Part shown: one piece after another, positions 1-7,112 of the stretch | How positions within the stretch are numbered: the stretch's first letter is position 1 | How the letters are laid out: every line of letters starts with the position of its first letter | Assembly (NCBI GenBank): GCA_015487335.1 | Contig: WFPZ01000242.1 | Coordinates: forward strand, 1-12,577 | Reading direction: 5' to 3' | DNA from: Paracoccaceae bacterium | GTDB lineage: Bacteria > Pseudomonadota > Alphaproteobacteria > Rhodobacterales > Rhodobacteraceae | DNA length: 12,577 nt | Notes under the pieces: model-generated | What the model was told of the DNA's origin: nothing | The model's database searches: none | What the model saw: only the letters and a program-made list of their open reading frames with translations | Translations under genes and position numbers: made by a program

Positions 1-2
1 CG

Positions 3-146
3 CTGGCCTGCCGCGCCCGCAACCTGATCGAACGTGCCTTCTGCTCCCTCAAGGACTTCCGGCGCGTCGCCACACGATATGACAAGCTGGCAAGAAACTC
101 TCTCTCCGCCGTCGCCCTCGCCGCAACAATCCTGTGGTGGACTTGA
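3..146 (+). mobile_element. IS5-family transposase, C-terminal end (cut by window edge)
   Basis: The reading frame enters from the left edge and gives 47 residues ending in ILWWT-stop. It contains RNLIERAFCSLKDFRRVATR followed by YDKLARN, the typical C-terminal signature of IS5-family DDE transposases. The Glu of LIER would be the last catalytic acidic residue of the DDE triad, and the Lys of SLK lies seven residues further on, giving the E(6)K spacing of this superfamily. The first two catalytic Asp residues are outside the window, so it cannot be told whether the element is intact. The frame has no break within the visible part. The IS427/IS1031-like subgroup is plausible from this tail but not proven. 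The element marks the left boundary of the uptake locus. Confidence 0.85.
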
Positions 147-163
147 TCGAGGCTCGACCCTAA
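147..163 (+). repeat. Probable right end of the IS element
   Basis: After the transposase stop at 144-146 a short non-coding stretch leads to GAGGCTCGACCC (149-160) and then TAA. The short distance from stop codon to presumed terminal inverted repeat is usual for IS5-type elements, and a TA or TNA target duplication would fit TAA at 161-163. The matching left end is outside the window, so both the repeat and the exact end are inferred. The junction is also supported by an apparently genuine leftward reading frame that runs up to this point from 296. Confidence 0.4.
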
Positions 164-296
164 GGCGGTGCAATTGTTTCACACAGGTACGCAAGGCCTC
201 GCCGTTGGCCAGGCTGTCGAGCACGAGGGCGCGTTGACCCGGTATCGGGCACGGCGGTCTGCCCTTTGCAGAAAACGGCTTTTTGTCATCGTCCAT
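162..296 (-). pseudogene. N-terminal fragment of an unknown gene, apparently cut by the IS
   Basis: A leftward frame opens with ATG at 296-294, preceded by the purine-rich GAAGAGAGCG that could act as a ribosome binding site. It reads MDDDKKPFSAKGRPPCPIPG and then QRALVLDSLANGEALRTCVK up to the IS border near 162. It stays open through the IS to the window edge, but beyond about codon 45 it is antisense to the transposase. The segment ALVLDSLANGEALRTC is faintly like the first helix pair of small helix-turn-helix proteins such as phage terminase small subunits; this is weak. I do not recognise the product. The frame is divergent from the phosphatase gene, and the shared operator lies about 100 bases upstream of its ATG. 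It may be a real gene broken by insertion or a chance frame. Confidence 0.35.
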
Positions 297-396
297 CGCT
301 CTCTTCGGAAGCGGGCCGAATCCGCTCCTGGAGGCGTTTCACAGACCTTGTGGTGAACAGCGCCAGATGCTTTTCTCCGGCGTTCCGGCTTCACGA

Positions 397-412
397 TTGC
401 ACGCGCGTGCAG
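397..412. promoter_or_regulatory. LacI-type operator, copy 1, upstream of the phosphatase gene
   Basis: The core TGCACGCGCGTGCA (398-411) is a perfect 14-bp palindrome centred on CpG, as in most LacI-family operators. Flanks are TT on the left and GA on the right, so the outer pair is imperfect here (T397 against G412). The same core occurs as a longer perfect palindrome at 8539-8556 ahead of the transporter operon. The site lies 73 bases before the chosen ATG at 484. TTGCAC (397-402) and CATCAT (420-425), 17 bases apart, could serve as weak -35 and -10 boxes, which would place the operator over the promoter. The palindrome and its second copy are direct observation. Binding by the LacI protein encoded at 1330-2340 is inference. 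Confidence 0.75.
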
Positions 413-483
413 AACCTGCCATCATGCTCTCGCCAGACCAAGGGCCGTTCCGCTGGCCGCCTTGCCCATTCACGGATTCAACG

Positions 484-1308
484 ATGCCTGAACAAGACGA
501 CCTGAGCCTGCGCTGTGACCATGCCCAGGAAATCGCCCGCCAGGCTGGGGAGCTGGCCCTTGAAGGCCGTGGCGGTGTTCTCGATGGCGGGATTGACAGC
601 AAAGGGCCGCAGGACTTTGTGACCGAGGTTGACCGACAGGTCGAGAAATTCATTCGTGAGCAACTTGCGTCGCATTTTCCGCAAGACGCGTTCCTTGGCG
701 AGGAGAATGGCGGCCAATGGGAAAATTCGGGCACCTGGGTCGTGGATCCGGTCGATGGCACGACGAACTACATCCGCGGCCTGCCAAGCTGGGGCGTGTC
801 GCTTGCCTATCTGCAGGGCGGCATGGTGCGGATCGGGGTGATTCATGACCCCGTCCACCACAAGACATATGCCGCACGGCTGGGCCGTGGTGCGACGCTG
901 AACGGCAGACCGCTCGCGAACCGCCCGCCGGAAGGAGACATTTCCAGCGCGCTGGTCATCCTCGGGACGAATGCCGCCTCGCCTGCCGAAGAGCACACGC
1001 GACTGATCGCGCATCTCCTTGCCGCAGGAGCGGAATACCGGCGCACCGGCTCGGCCGCGATCGGGCTGGCCATGGTCGCCGAAGGTGTGGCCGAGGCCTA
1101 TTACGAGGGGCGGCTGAACAGCTGGGATGCGCTGGCCGGCATGCTGATCTGCCAGGAAACGGGGCTGAAGGCGCTCAACGCCGGGCTCGCACGGCACATG
1201 CGCGGACCGTCCCCGGTTCTTGCGGGCCGGCAGGATGTGGTGGCACTGATCCTGCAGGAACCGACTGTCGCCGTAAAACCGCTGGTCGAGCTCGGCGAGG
1301 GGGGCTGA
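484..1308 (+). CDS. Inositol monophosphatase family protein
   Basis: This 274-residue protein belongs to the Mg2+-dependent, lithium-sensitive phosphatase superfamily (inositol monophosphatase/SuhB and related sugar-phosphate phosphatases) and hydrolyses a phosphate monoester in the cytoplasm. Length is normal. Metal-site motifs are complete: K40 with DFVTEVD (44-50), GEE (72-74), DPVDGTTN (88-95) and NSWDALAG (212-219), so E73, D88, D91 and D215 can bind metal. The frame is open back to 283, but the operator at 397-412 lies inside that extension. ATG 484 gives the usual family N-terminus and has a weak CGGA eight bases ahead; ATG 424 is the other possibility. The gene converges on the lacI-type gene with a 21-base gap. 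The shared operator suggests a dedicated role in the imported substrate's breakdown, such as removing phosphate from inositol phosphate or glycerol phosphate. The family alone does not fix the substrate. Confidence 0.9.
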   Translation: MPEQDDLSLRCDHAQEIARQAGELALEGRGGVLDGGIDSKGPQDFVTEVDRQVEKFIREQLASHFPQDAFLGEENGGQWENSGTWVVDPVDGTTNYIRGLPSWGVSLAYLQGGMVRIGVIHDPVHHKTYAARLGRGATLNGRPLANRPPEGDISSALVILGTNAASPAEEHTRLIAHLLAAGAEYRRTGSAAIGLAMVAEGVAEAYYEGRLNSWDALAGMLICQETGLKALNAGLARHMRGPSPVLAGRQDVVALILQEPTVAVKPLVELGEGG

Positions 1309-1329
1309 GCCGCAGCGGCAGGTGCCGTC

Positions 1330-2340
1330 TCAGATGGTCGAGCGGCGCACCAGCGCAACGTCGACCAGCCGCGAGCGTGGTTCCATGTCGGGTTGCTCGA
1401 TGCGTTCCTTGAGGACATCTACCGTGATGCGGGCGAAGTCGTCGGCCGGCTGCCGTATGGTCGTCAGTTCGGCGAAATCCCATCCGGCCTGCGGAATATC
1501 GTCGTATCCCACAAGCGCCATCTTCTCGGGCACCGGGATGCCCATCTTGTTGCGTATCCGGTCGAGCAGGCCCAGGGCCATCAGGTCCGACGGGCAGAAC
1601 ACGCCCAGATCGGGCCCGGCCAGCGGTGCGATTTTCGCGGCGACGGCCTGGCCGGCCTCGTATCCGTTCGGTGTCACGTCGATCACCGTCACCGAATGCC
1701 CGGCGCGTCTTGCATGGGCGGTGAACGCATCGATGCGCGCCACTTCGGAGGAGCTGATCGATTGGTGACGCACGGCGACAAGGCGCGTGCGGCCAGCCTC
1801 GATGAGCGCTTCCGCCGCCAGCCGCCCGCCCTTGGCGTTGTCGCCGTTGACAAGATCGACATAAGGCAACCTGTCGGCGCGATGTACCAGAACCAGCGGC
1901 ACCTGAATGCGGGCGCATTCCTCACAGATTTCCACCGGAGGCGCTTCGGACGTGATGATTACGCCGGATACCTGATATGTCAGCAGTATGGACAGCAGCT
2001 GACCGATGTCTGTGCCTTCGTTGACGGTGAATAGAACCGGGCGAAACCCTTCCTGGAACAGAACTCTGGCCAGGGCTTCGATCTGTGCTGCGCGATAGGG
2101 CGTGCTCAACCCGGACACGATCATGCCGACCAGATCGCTTTTGTTCTTGTTGAGGCCCCTGGCCAGAAGATTGACCCGGTAGCCGAGCTTCTGCGCCGCC
2201 TCGAGAACCTTGCGACGGGTTTCTTCCGACACGCTGGCCCCGGGGGTGAAGGTGCGCGAAACAGCCGACCGGGAGACGTTGGCCAGCCGGGCAACGTCAA
2301 TGGAGGTAACCTGTGTTCTCCTTTCCGGCGCCTTTTTCAT
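1330..2340 (-). CDS. LacI-family transcriptional regulator
   Basis: A 336-residue LacI/GalR-type regulator of normal length. Residues 11-54 form the DNA-binding domain (VTSIDVARLANVSRSAVSRT, then a third helix ending in KLGY). Residues 55-70 are the hinge, with the ARGLNK segment whose Leu normally enters the minor groove at the central CpG. From about 71 (VGMIVSGLS) runs the periplasmic-binding-protein-like effector domain, including FCPSDLMALGLLD and ALVGYDDIP. The ATG overlaps the stop of the phosphodiesterase gene as ATGA and is preceded by GAGGAGCG, so translation is probably coupled. It is the last gene of the transporter operon, so it probably regulates its own synthesis. Predicted sites are the palindromes at 397-412 and 8539-8556. 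The inducer is presumably the imported compound or a breakdown product. Family is certain; targets are inferred. Confidence 0.93.
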   Translation of the reverse strand: MKKAPERRTQVTSIDVARLANVSRSAVSRTFTPGASVSEETRRKVLEAAQKLGYRVNLLARGLNKNKSDLVGMIVSGLSTPYRAAQIEALARVLFQEGFRPVLFTVNEGTDIGQLLSILLTYQVSGVIITSEAPPVEICEECARIQVPLVLVHRADRLPYVDLVNGDNAKGGRLAAEALIEAGRTRLVAVRHQSISSSEVARIDAFTAHARRAGHSVTVIDVTPNGYEAGQAVAAKIAPLAGPDLGVFCPSDLMALGLLDRIRNKMGIPVPEKMALVGYDDIPQAGWDFAELTTIRQPADDFARITVDVLKERIEQPDMEPRSRLVDVALVRRSTI

Positions 2341-3845
2341 CGCTCCTCTTGCATTGCCCGGAAGTGCCGCAGTACTGCCGGATATCCCGCCACTATCTTG
2401 AATCGATCCGGGTAATCCAAGTTGACCAGATCCGGTGCATACTGCAAGCAGCTTTCAAGCTTGTCCCAGTCCGGCAGAACCGAATAGATCATCGACCGGA
2501 CACCCAGTTTTCGGCATTCACGTATCTCCGACAGGTCGTCCCTGGTGATATCGAACTCGACGATCTGGGCATTGTAGTCGGCCACGGTTTCGCCAACCGA
2601 ACCATACATCCAGCGCACGGCCATCAGTTGCACATCATCCGACTGCCGCCGCATCCACCGCATGAGATCGGTGTCGAAGCTCCAGAAGAAGCAGGAGCCC
2701 AGCATGCCATGGGCACGGATCATGTCCAGCAGCCTGCCACCATCGGCCTGCTTGATCTCCACATAGAGCCCGCCGCGTCCGCGCACCAGTTCAAGATATT
2801 CCTGCAGCGTTGGCACGCGGTGGCGCACCGAACCGGGGCGAAACCAGTTGCCGGCATCGAGACGGCGCAATTCGGAACTGTGCCAATCGGCCACCAGCCC
2901 GTTTCCGTCGGTCGTGCGCTCCAGCCCGGCATCGTGCATGACCACGATCTGGCCGTCCGACGTGGTGCGCACGTCCAGTTCCACATACTGGAATTTCTGA
3001 TCGAGACAGATGCGCGCGGCTTCCAGCGTGTTTTCCGGCGCCAGCTTGTTGGCGCCCCGGTGACAGACGACATCGATCGGGTGTGCCGGATCCTGTCGAT
3101 AGGGTTTCAGCATCTCGGGGCGGTCCGAACAGATGCCCATTACCGGCTTGTCCAGGATCTCTTCCACGACTTCCGGGCGGTCTTCGTCCCACAGGACGAT
3201 CTGGTAGTCGGCGAGATCCCGCAACAGCCCTCCTGTCAGCAGCCTGTCCGGGGTGTTCGAGGCATTCCGCCAGCAGATGTGCACGATGTCGGGGCGTGCG
3301 GCGGCCGCATGGGCCAGCGGATCGGTATCGCGCGGAACAAGCACCGCCAACGGCCAGTCGCAGCCTCTGGCACGCAAATAGCCGATCCACTGCGGCATGA
3401 AGGAGGCCAGCGCGGCGAAGCGGAAGCGCGCCTGCTGCAGGATGCGCCAGGCCTCTGGTCCGGCACCCTCGTCCTTGATCTCGATATAGAGCCCGCATCC
3501 GCAGCTGCGCGCCAGATCAATCACCTGCTCGAGGCGCAGCAGGCGCTGGCCTTCGGGCAGGTCCAGTCCGGCCAGCTCATGCCACGGGGTTTGGGAGACC
3601 CTCAGGGAATGGCCGGCCTGGCGGACGAGGTCGTCGTCATGGGAGACCACGCAGACGCCGTCGGCCGAAAGGCGCAGATCCAGCTCCCACATCTCGGCAC
3701 ACAGATCGGCGGCAATGCGAAAGGACTTCTCGGTGTTTTCGGGGGCATAGGCACTGGCGCCCCGATGCGCGATGGCCAGCGGATGCCCGGTGAGCAGGGT
3801 CTCGGGCCAGCCGAACCGGCGCAGCCATTCCTTTGTCAGGGTCAA
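2337..3845 (-). CDS. Tandem-domain glycerophosphodiester phosphodiesterase
   Basis: This protein (502 residues from the TTG start) holds two complete GDPD TIM-barrel domains in a row, while UgpQ-type enzymes of about 250 residues have one. Domain 1 has HRG (27-29), PENT (35-38), WELDLRLSADG (53-63), H69 and YIEIK (120-124). Domain 2 has HRG (262-264), PENT (270-273), VELDVRTTSDG (288-298), H304 and YVEIK (361-365). Both therefore keep the two His and the acidic metal ligands of the family. There is no signal peptide, so it should act in the cytoplasm on imported glycerophosphodiesters, releasing an alcohol and glycerol 3-phosphate, or glycerol and a phosphate ester. TTG 3845 overlaps the ATPase stop as TTGA, matching the ATGA overlap at the other end. 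An in-frame ATG at 3902 would reach back inside the ATPase gene and is less likely. The two domains are quite diverged, so they may differ in specificity. Confidence 0.88.
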   Translation of the reverse strand: MTLTKEWLRRFGWPETLLTGHPLAIAHRGASAYAPENTEKSFRIAADLCAEMWELDLRLSADGVCVVSHDDDLVRQAGHSLRVSQTPWHELAGLDLPEGQRLLRLEQVIDLARSCGCGLYIEIKDEGAGPEAWRILQQARFRFAALASFMPQWIGYLRARGCDWPLAVLVPRDTDPLAHAAAARPDIVHICWRNASNTPDRLLTGGLLRDLADYQIVLWDEDRPEVVEEILDKPVMGICSDRPEMLKPYRQDPAHPIDVVCHRGANKLAPENTLEAARICLDQKFQYVELDVRTTSDGQIVVMHDAGLERTTDGNGLVADWHSSELRRLDAGNWFRPGSVRHRVPTLQEYLELVRGRGGLYVEIKQADGGRLLDMIRAHGMLGSCFFWSFDTDLMRWMRRQSDDVQLMAVRWMYGSVGETVADYNAQIVEFDITRDDLSEIRECRKLGVRSMIYSVLPDWDKLESCLQYAPDLVNLDYPDRFKIVAGYPAVLRHFRAMQEER

Positions 3846-4900
3846 ATCTTCAATCCGTTCTCGTCGAATATCATGATTTTCTTGGCGTTGATCCCCCAGC
3901 ACACCTCCTGGCCGACCCGCGCCTCTTCGTTTGCACTCTGGATCGAACGGATGACAGTTCCGTCCGGCAGTTCCACGTCAAACAGTGTCTCGCGGCCCTG
4001 GATCTCGATGAAGGAAATGCGCCCGGGGATCGGAACCTCGCCATCGGGCTGGAAATGCTCGGGACGAATGCCCAGCCTGACCGCACGGCCGGCATGACTG
4101 GCAGCGATTTCCGGATCGACAGGAATGCGGGTGCCGGTGGATGGCTCGACGAAAGCGCTATCTTCTATCCTGCCCTCCAGAAAGGAAATGGGAGGGCTGC
4201 CCAGGAAACGCGCCACGTAATCTGATACGGGATTTTCATACATTTCCCTGGGCTCGGCTATCTGGAGGATCTTTCCCGCGTCCATGATCGCGATCCGGTC
4301 GGCCATGGACATGGCTTCCACCTGGTCATGGGTGACCAGTATCGCGGTGATCCCGGTTTCCTGCTGGATCCGGCGGATTTCCGAGCGCATCTCGAGGCGC
4401 AATGCCGCATCGAGGTTGGCGAGAGGCTCGTCCAGCAGCAGCACCGAGGGGCGGCGGATCAGGGCGCGAGCCAGTGCCACCCGTTGCTGCTGGCCTCCCG
4501 AAAGTTCTCCGGGGCGGCGCTGGAGGAGCTCTTCGATATGCACCATCTCGGCCATTTCTCCGACCTTGCGTGCAATCTGTTCTTTCGGTTCCTTGCGCAG
4601 CCTCAGGGGAAAGCCGATGTTCTGCTCCACCGTCATGTGCGGGTAGAGGGCAAAAGACTGGAACACCACGCCGACGTTCCTCTCCTGCGAGGTGGTGTGG
4701 GTCACGTCGCGATCGCCGAACAGGATCCGCCCGCCGTCGATGCGATGAATGCCGCAGATGGCAAACAGGGTGGTGGACTTGCCGCACCCCGATCCGCCGA
4801 GCAAGGCCAGCATCTCTCCGTCGCGCACCTCGAGGTTCATGTTGTCGATGACGGTCAGATCCCCGAATTTCTTGGTGAAGTTCTCAAGCAGGATGCGCAT
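3842..4900 (-). CDS. ABC transporter ATP-binding protein, MalK/UgpC type
   Basis: The 352-residue ATPase of a carbohydrate-type (CUT1) importer, which powers uptake from the cytoplasmic face of the membrane. Walker A is GGSGCGKST (35-43), the Q-loop Gln is residue 81 (VVFQSFALYP), the ABC signature is LSGGQQQR (133-140), Walker B is VLLLDEP (153-159) followed by the D-loop NLDA, and the switch His is residue 191 (VTHDQ). Residues from about 235 to the end form the C-terminal OB-fold/TOBE regulatory domain typical of MalK and UgpC. Length is normal. Its ATG overlaps the stop of the upstream permease gene (TGATG), indicating coupled translation. Its own stop overlaps the proposed TTG of the phosphodiesterase gene. 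The family is clear; the transported substrate must be inferred from neighbours. Confidence 0.94.
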   Translation of the reverse strand: MRILLENFTKKFGDLTVIDNMNLEVRDGEMLALLGGSGCGKSTTLFAICGIHRIDGGRILFGDRDVTHTTSQERNVGVVFQSFALYPHMTVEQNIGFPLRLRKEPKEQIARKVGEMAEMVHIEELLQRRPGELSGGQQQRVALARALIRRPSVLLLDEPLANLDAALRLEMRSEIRRIQQETGITAILVTHDQVEAMSMADRIAIMDAGKILQIAEPREMYENPVSDYVARFLGSPPISFLEGRIEDSAFVEPSTGTRIPVDPEIAASHAGRAVRLGIRPEHFQPDGEVPIPGRISFIEIQGRETLFDVELPDGTVIRSIQSANEEARVGQEVCWGINAKKIMIFDENGLKI

Positions 4901-5724
4901 CAGCCCTTCGTCCCTCCGCTGTAGATGTTCATGAGCTTGTTCTGGAAAAAGACGAACAGGACGATGACCGGCAGCACGTAGAACAGGCCCACCGACTTGA
5001 ACAGGTTCATGTCGAAGTTGTTGTCATCGGCGATCAGGGCAGCGAGGTAGACGGAAAGCACCTGCACGTCATTGCCCGGTGCCAGCACCAGCGGCAGGAT
5101 GAACTCCGACCAGCCGGCCAGGAAGGAGATGATCCCCAGGGCCAGGATTGCCGGCTTCACCTGCGGCAGAACCAGGATCCGCCACACCTGAAAGCGCGTG
5201 GCGCCATCCTGAATGCCCGCCATCTCGATTTCCCATGGAACGGTGTCGTAGAAGCCCTTCATGATCCAGATGCCGAAGGGCAGCTCGAGCGAAATCTTCA
5301 CGAGGATCACCCCGATCAGCGTGTTGTAGAGCCCCAGCATCTGCAGAATCAGGAAGATCGCGATCAGCAGCGTGACCGTGGGGAAGGCATGCAGAACGAG
5401 GATTCCGCCAAGGAAAAAGGATCGTGCCGGCAGTTGCAGGCGGGACAGGGAGTACCCCGCTGCCGAGGAAACCGCCAGCACGATCAGGGTGGTGACCGTG
5501 GCGAACATGAAGGTGTTCCATGTGGCCAGCCAGATCGAAGGACGACCCGGCAGGTTTTCATGCAGGAAACGCCAATGTTCGAGTGTGAACTCGTTGGGCA
5601 GGATTGCCCCCGGTGGCGTGTTGGTCACCGTGTCGACGAAAAGGTAGACATACATCAGGATCAGCGGCGTGGTGAGCACGCCCAGAAACAGCACCATCGG
5701 CCATTTGCGGTAGTTTTCACTCAT
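4900..5724 (-). CDS. ABC transporter permease, MalG/UgpE type
   Basis: A 274-residue inner-membrane permease of the CUT1 sugar/glycerol-phosphate importer class, of normal length. Hydrophobic segments fall near 9-31, 68-90, 103-129, 134-155, 190-212 and 244-262, giving the six helices expected. The cytoplasmic EAA loop that docks on the ATPase is at 167-187 (EMAGIQDGATRFQVWRILVLP), with the invariant Gly and the Leu-Pro ending. The start lies 10 bases after the stop of the other permease gene, with AGGAAC/CAGGGCG as ribosome binding site. The two permeases should form the heterodimeric channel. The stop overlaps the ATPase start. Confidence 0.92.
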   Translation of the reverse strand: MSENYRKWPMVLFLGVLTTPLILMYVYLFVDTVTNTPPGAILPNEFTLEHWRFLHENLPGRPSIWLATWNTFMFATVTTLIVLAVSSAAGYSLSRLQLPARSFFLGGILVLHAFPTVTLLIAIFLILQMLGLYNTLIGVILVKISLELPFGIWIMKGFYDTVPWEIEMAGIQDGATRFQVWRILVLPQVKPAILALGIISFLAGWSEFILPLVLAPGNDVQVLSVYLAALIADDNNFDMNLFKSVGLFYVLPVIVLFVFFQNKLMNIYSGGTKG

Positions 5725-5734
5725 CGCCCTGTTC

Positions 5735-7045
5735 CTATTGCTCGATCTTCGGGGATTCGGTGAGGGCCTTGAAGTTGAACAGCCGCAGATAGATCAGCGA
5801 CAACACCACGCCTATCACCACAAGCACCAGGGACATCGCCGCACCGTAGCCGTATTGCAGCGCTCCGCCATAGTTGCTGAGGGCCTTCTTGTAAGCGGCC
5901 AGAGCCCACACTTCGGTCGCTCCGCCGGGGCCGCCATCGGTGGCAAGCAGGATGTATTCGAAGGAGGTCAGCAAAGACAGCGTCTGGTAGGAGGTGATGA
6001 ACAGGATCGGCCAGCGCAGCTGCGGCAGGATGATGTGGCGGATCTGCTGCCAGCGGCTGGCGCCGTCCACTTCGGAAGCATGAAACAGCGGCTGCGGAAT
6101 GGCCTTTATGGCGGAGGAAAAGATCAGCATCCCCATGGAGGCACCGACAAATCCGTTGATCAGAATGACGAAGGTCCAGGCGTTGGCAGGCGTATCCAGC
6201 AGCCAGTTGCGTGGCGCGATACCCAGCGGCTCCAGCATTCTGGACAGAAAGCCGTTGTCCCAGGCCAGCCATTTCCACATCAGAACGTAAAGCACCGGCG
6301 GCGTGATCCGCGGCAAGAGCCAGACGGACCGGAAGAAGCCCGCCGGGCCTTCGGGCATGTAATGGGTGAGAATGGCCAGAACCAGCGCAAATCCGGTATT
6401 GAACAGGATCAGCGTGGAAAAAACATAGAACAGGGTATTGGCCATGGTCCGCCAGGTGTCGGGAAGCTCCATCATCGTCTTGAAGTTCTGCGTCGTGAAC
6501 ACCCAGCCGGTATAACTGACGTCGGCCAGTGCCTGCCTCTGGGCATCACTCAGGACGATGCCGTAGCCTTCAATGGCGGCAACCAGCTCTTCGGGGCTGT
6601 CGAAGCGGATGTTCACGACCGAACGCTCGAAACTCGCGGCAATCTTCTTGATGGCGCGAATGCTGGCCGGGCGGTTGTCGAGCTTCTTCAGCAACCTCTC
6701 GATCTGGCGCCGGCTTTCGAAATTCCGGCCCAGATATTTCTCCCGCAATTCCTCGATGGTGGCCTGTTCGGCGCCGCTCTCCCGGGCGGCCTGCAGTCCC
6801 GCCTCGTCGATGACATAGGATTTGCGCAGCAGGCGCCCGGCCAGTTCCCGCTCGCCGAAACGTTCCCCCAATGCACGCATGGTGGACTCGTTGACGACAT
6901 AGGCACCGCCCGAAATGCCGGTGGCCGTGCTCATGTTGGTGAAGCCGAAGATGGCGGTCAGAACCACCGGGGCAAGAAAGAAGAGGATGACGAACACGCC
7001 CGCGGGGGCCAGCAGAATCAGGCCCAGATGCTTGGAATTTCCCAT
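5735..7045 (-). CDS. ABC transporter permease, MalF/UgpA type, with a large extra periplasmic segment
   Basis: The second channel subunit, 436 residues against roughly 290-310 for UgpA-like permeases. Helix 1 is at about 8-33. Residues ~40-182 are a charged, helix-prone insert (for example ELREKYLGRNFESRRQIERL). From WVFTTQNFKTMMELPDTWRT (181-200) the sequence resumes the family pattern, with helices near 203-228, 238-262, 288-312, 346-366 and 402-424. The EAA loop is at 325-341 (EVDGASRWQQIRHIILP). The insert should face the periplasm. Its place matches the P2 loop of MalF, which contacts the binding protein. The chosen ATG (7045-7043) has a strong GGGAGGAAAG ahead of it; an ATG at 7165 would overlap the binding-protein gene and add 40 polar residues before helix 1, so it is rejected. 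A stem-loop lies just upstream. Confidence 0.9.
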   Translation of the reverse strand: MGNSKHLGLILLAPAGVFVILFFLAPVVLTAIFGFTNMSTATGISGGAYVVNESTMRALGERFGERELAGRLLRKSYVIDEAGLQAARESGAEQATIEELREKYLGRNFESRRQIERLLKKLDNRPASIRAIKKIAASFERSVVNIRFDSPEELVAAIEGYGIVLSDAQRQALADVSYTGWVFTTQNFKTMMELPDTWRTMANTLFYVFSTLILFNTGFALVLAILTHYMPEGPAGFFRSVWLLPRITPPVLYVLMWKWLAWDNGFLSRMLEPLGIAPRNWLLDTPANAWTFVILINGFVGASMGMLIFSSAIKAIPQPLFHASEVDGASRWQQIRHIILPQLRWPILFITSYQTLSLLTSFEYILLATDGGPGGATEVWALAAYKKALSNYGGALQYGYGAAMSLVLVVIGVVLSLIYLRLFNFKALTESPKIEQ

Positions 7046-7062
7046 CTTTCCTCCCCGGGTCG

Positions 7063-7091
7063 GCCACCGGCGCACATCGCGCGCCGGTGGC
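7063..7091 (-). promoter_or_regulatory. Intercistronic stem-loop between binding-protein and permease genes
   Basis: GCCACCGGCGC (7063-7073) and GCGCCGGTGGC (7081-7091) form a perfect 11-bp stem with a 7-base loop. It lies inside the 67-base gap between the binding-protein stop and the permease start. On the transcribed strand no U-run follows, so it is unlikely to be a full terminator. By analogy with the malE-malF gap, such a structure protects the upstream message from 3' exonucleases or partly lowers downstream transcription, giving more binding protein than permease. The hairpin is seen directly; the role is inferred. Confidence 0.65.
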
Positions 7092-7112
7092 GCCTCTTTC
7101 GTTGCCTGTTCC

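Noticed and set aside
283..483. Upstream extension of the phosphatase reading frame to ATG 283
   Set aside because: It would place the operator and promoter region inside the gene, has no ribosome binding site and adds residues unlike the family N-terminus.
1309..1329. GCCGCAGCGGC as a bidirectional terminator between the convergent genes
   Set aside because: The stem is only 5 bp with a single-base loop and there is no T-run on either side.
2313..4097. Long plus-strand open frame of about 594 codons
   Set aside because: It is antisense to the phosphodiesterase, which has clear catalytic motifs on the minus strand. Such shadows are common in GC-rich genes. The same applies to the plus-strand frames at 5738-7120, 6915-8456, 8699-10741 and 10311-11705.
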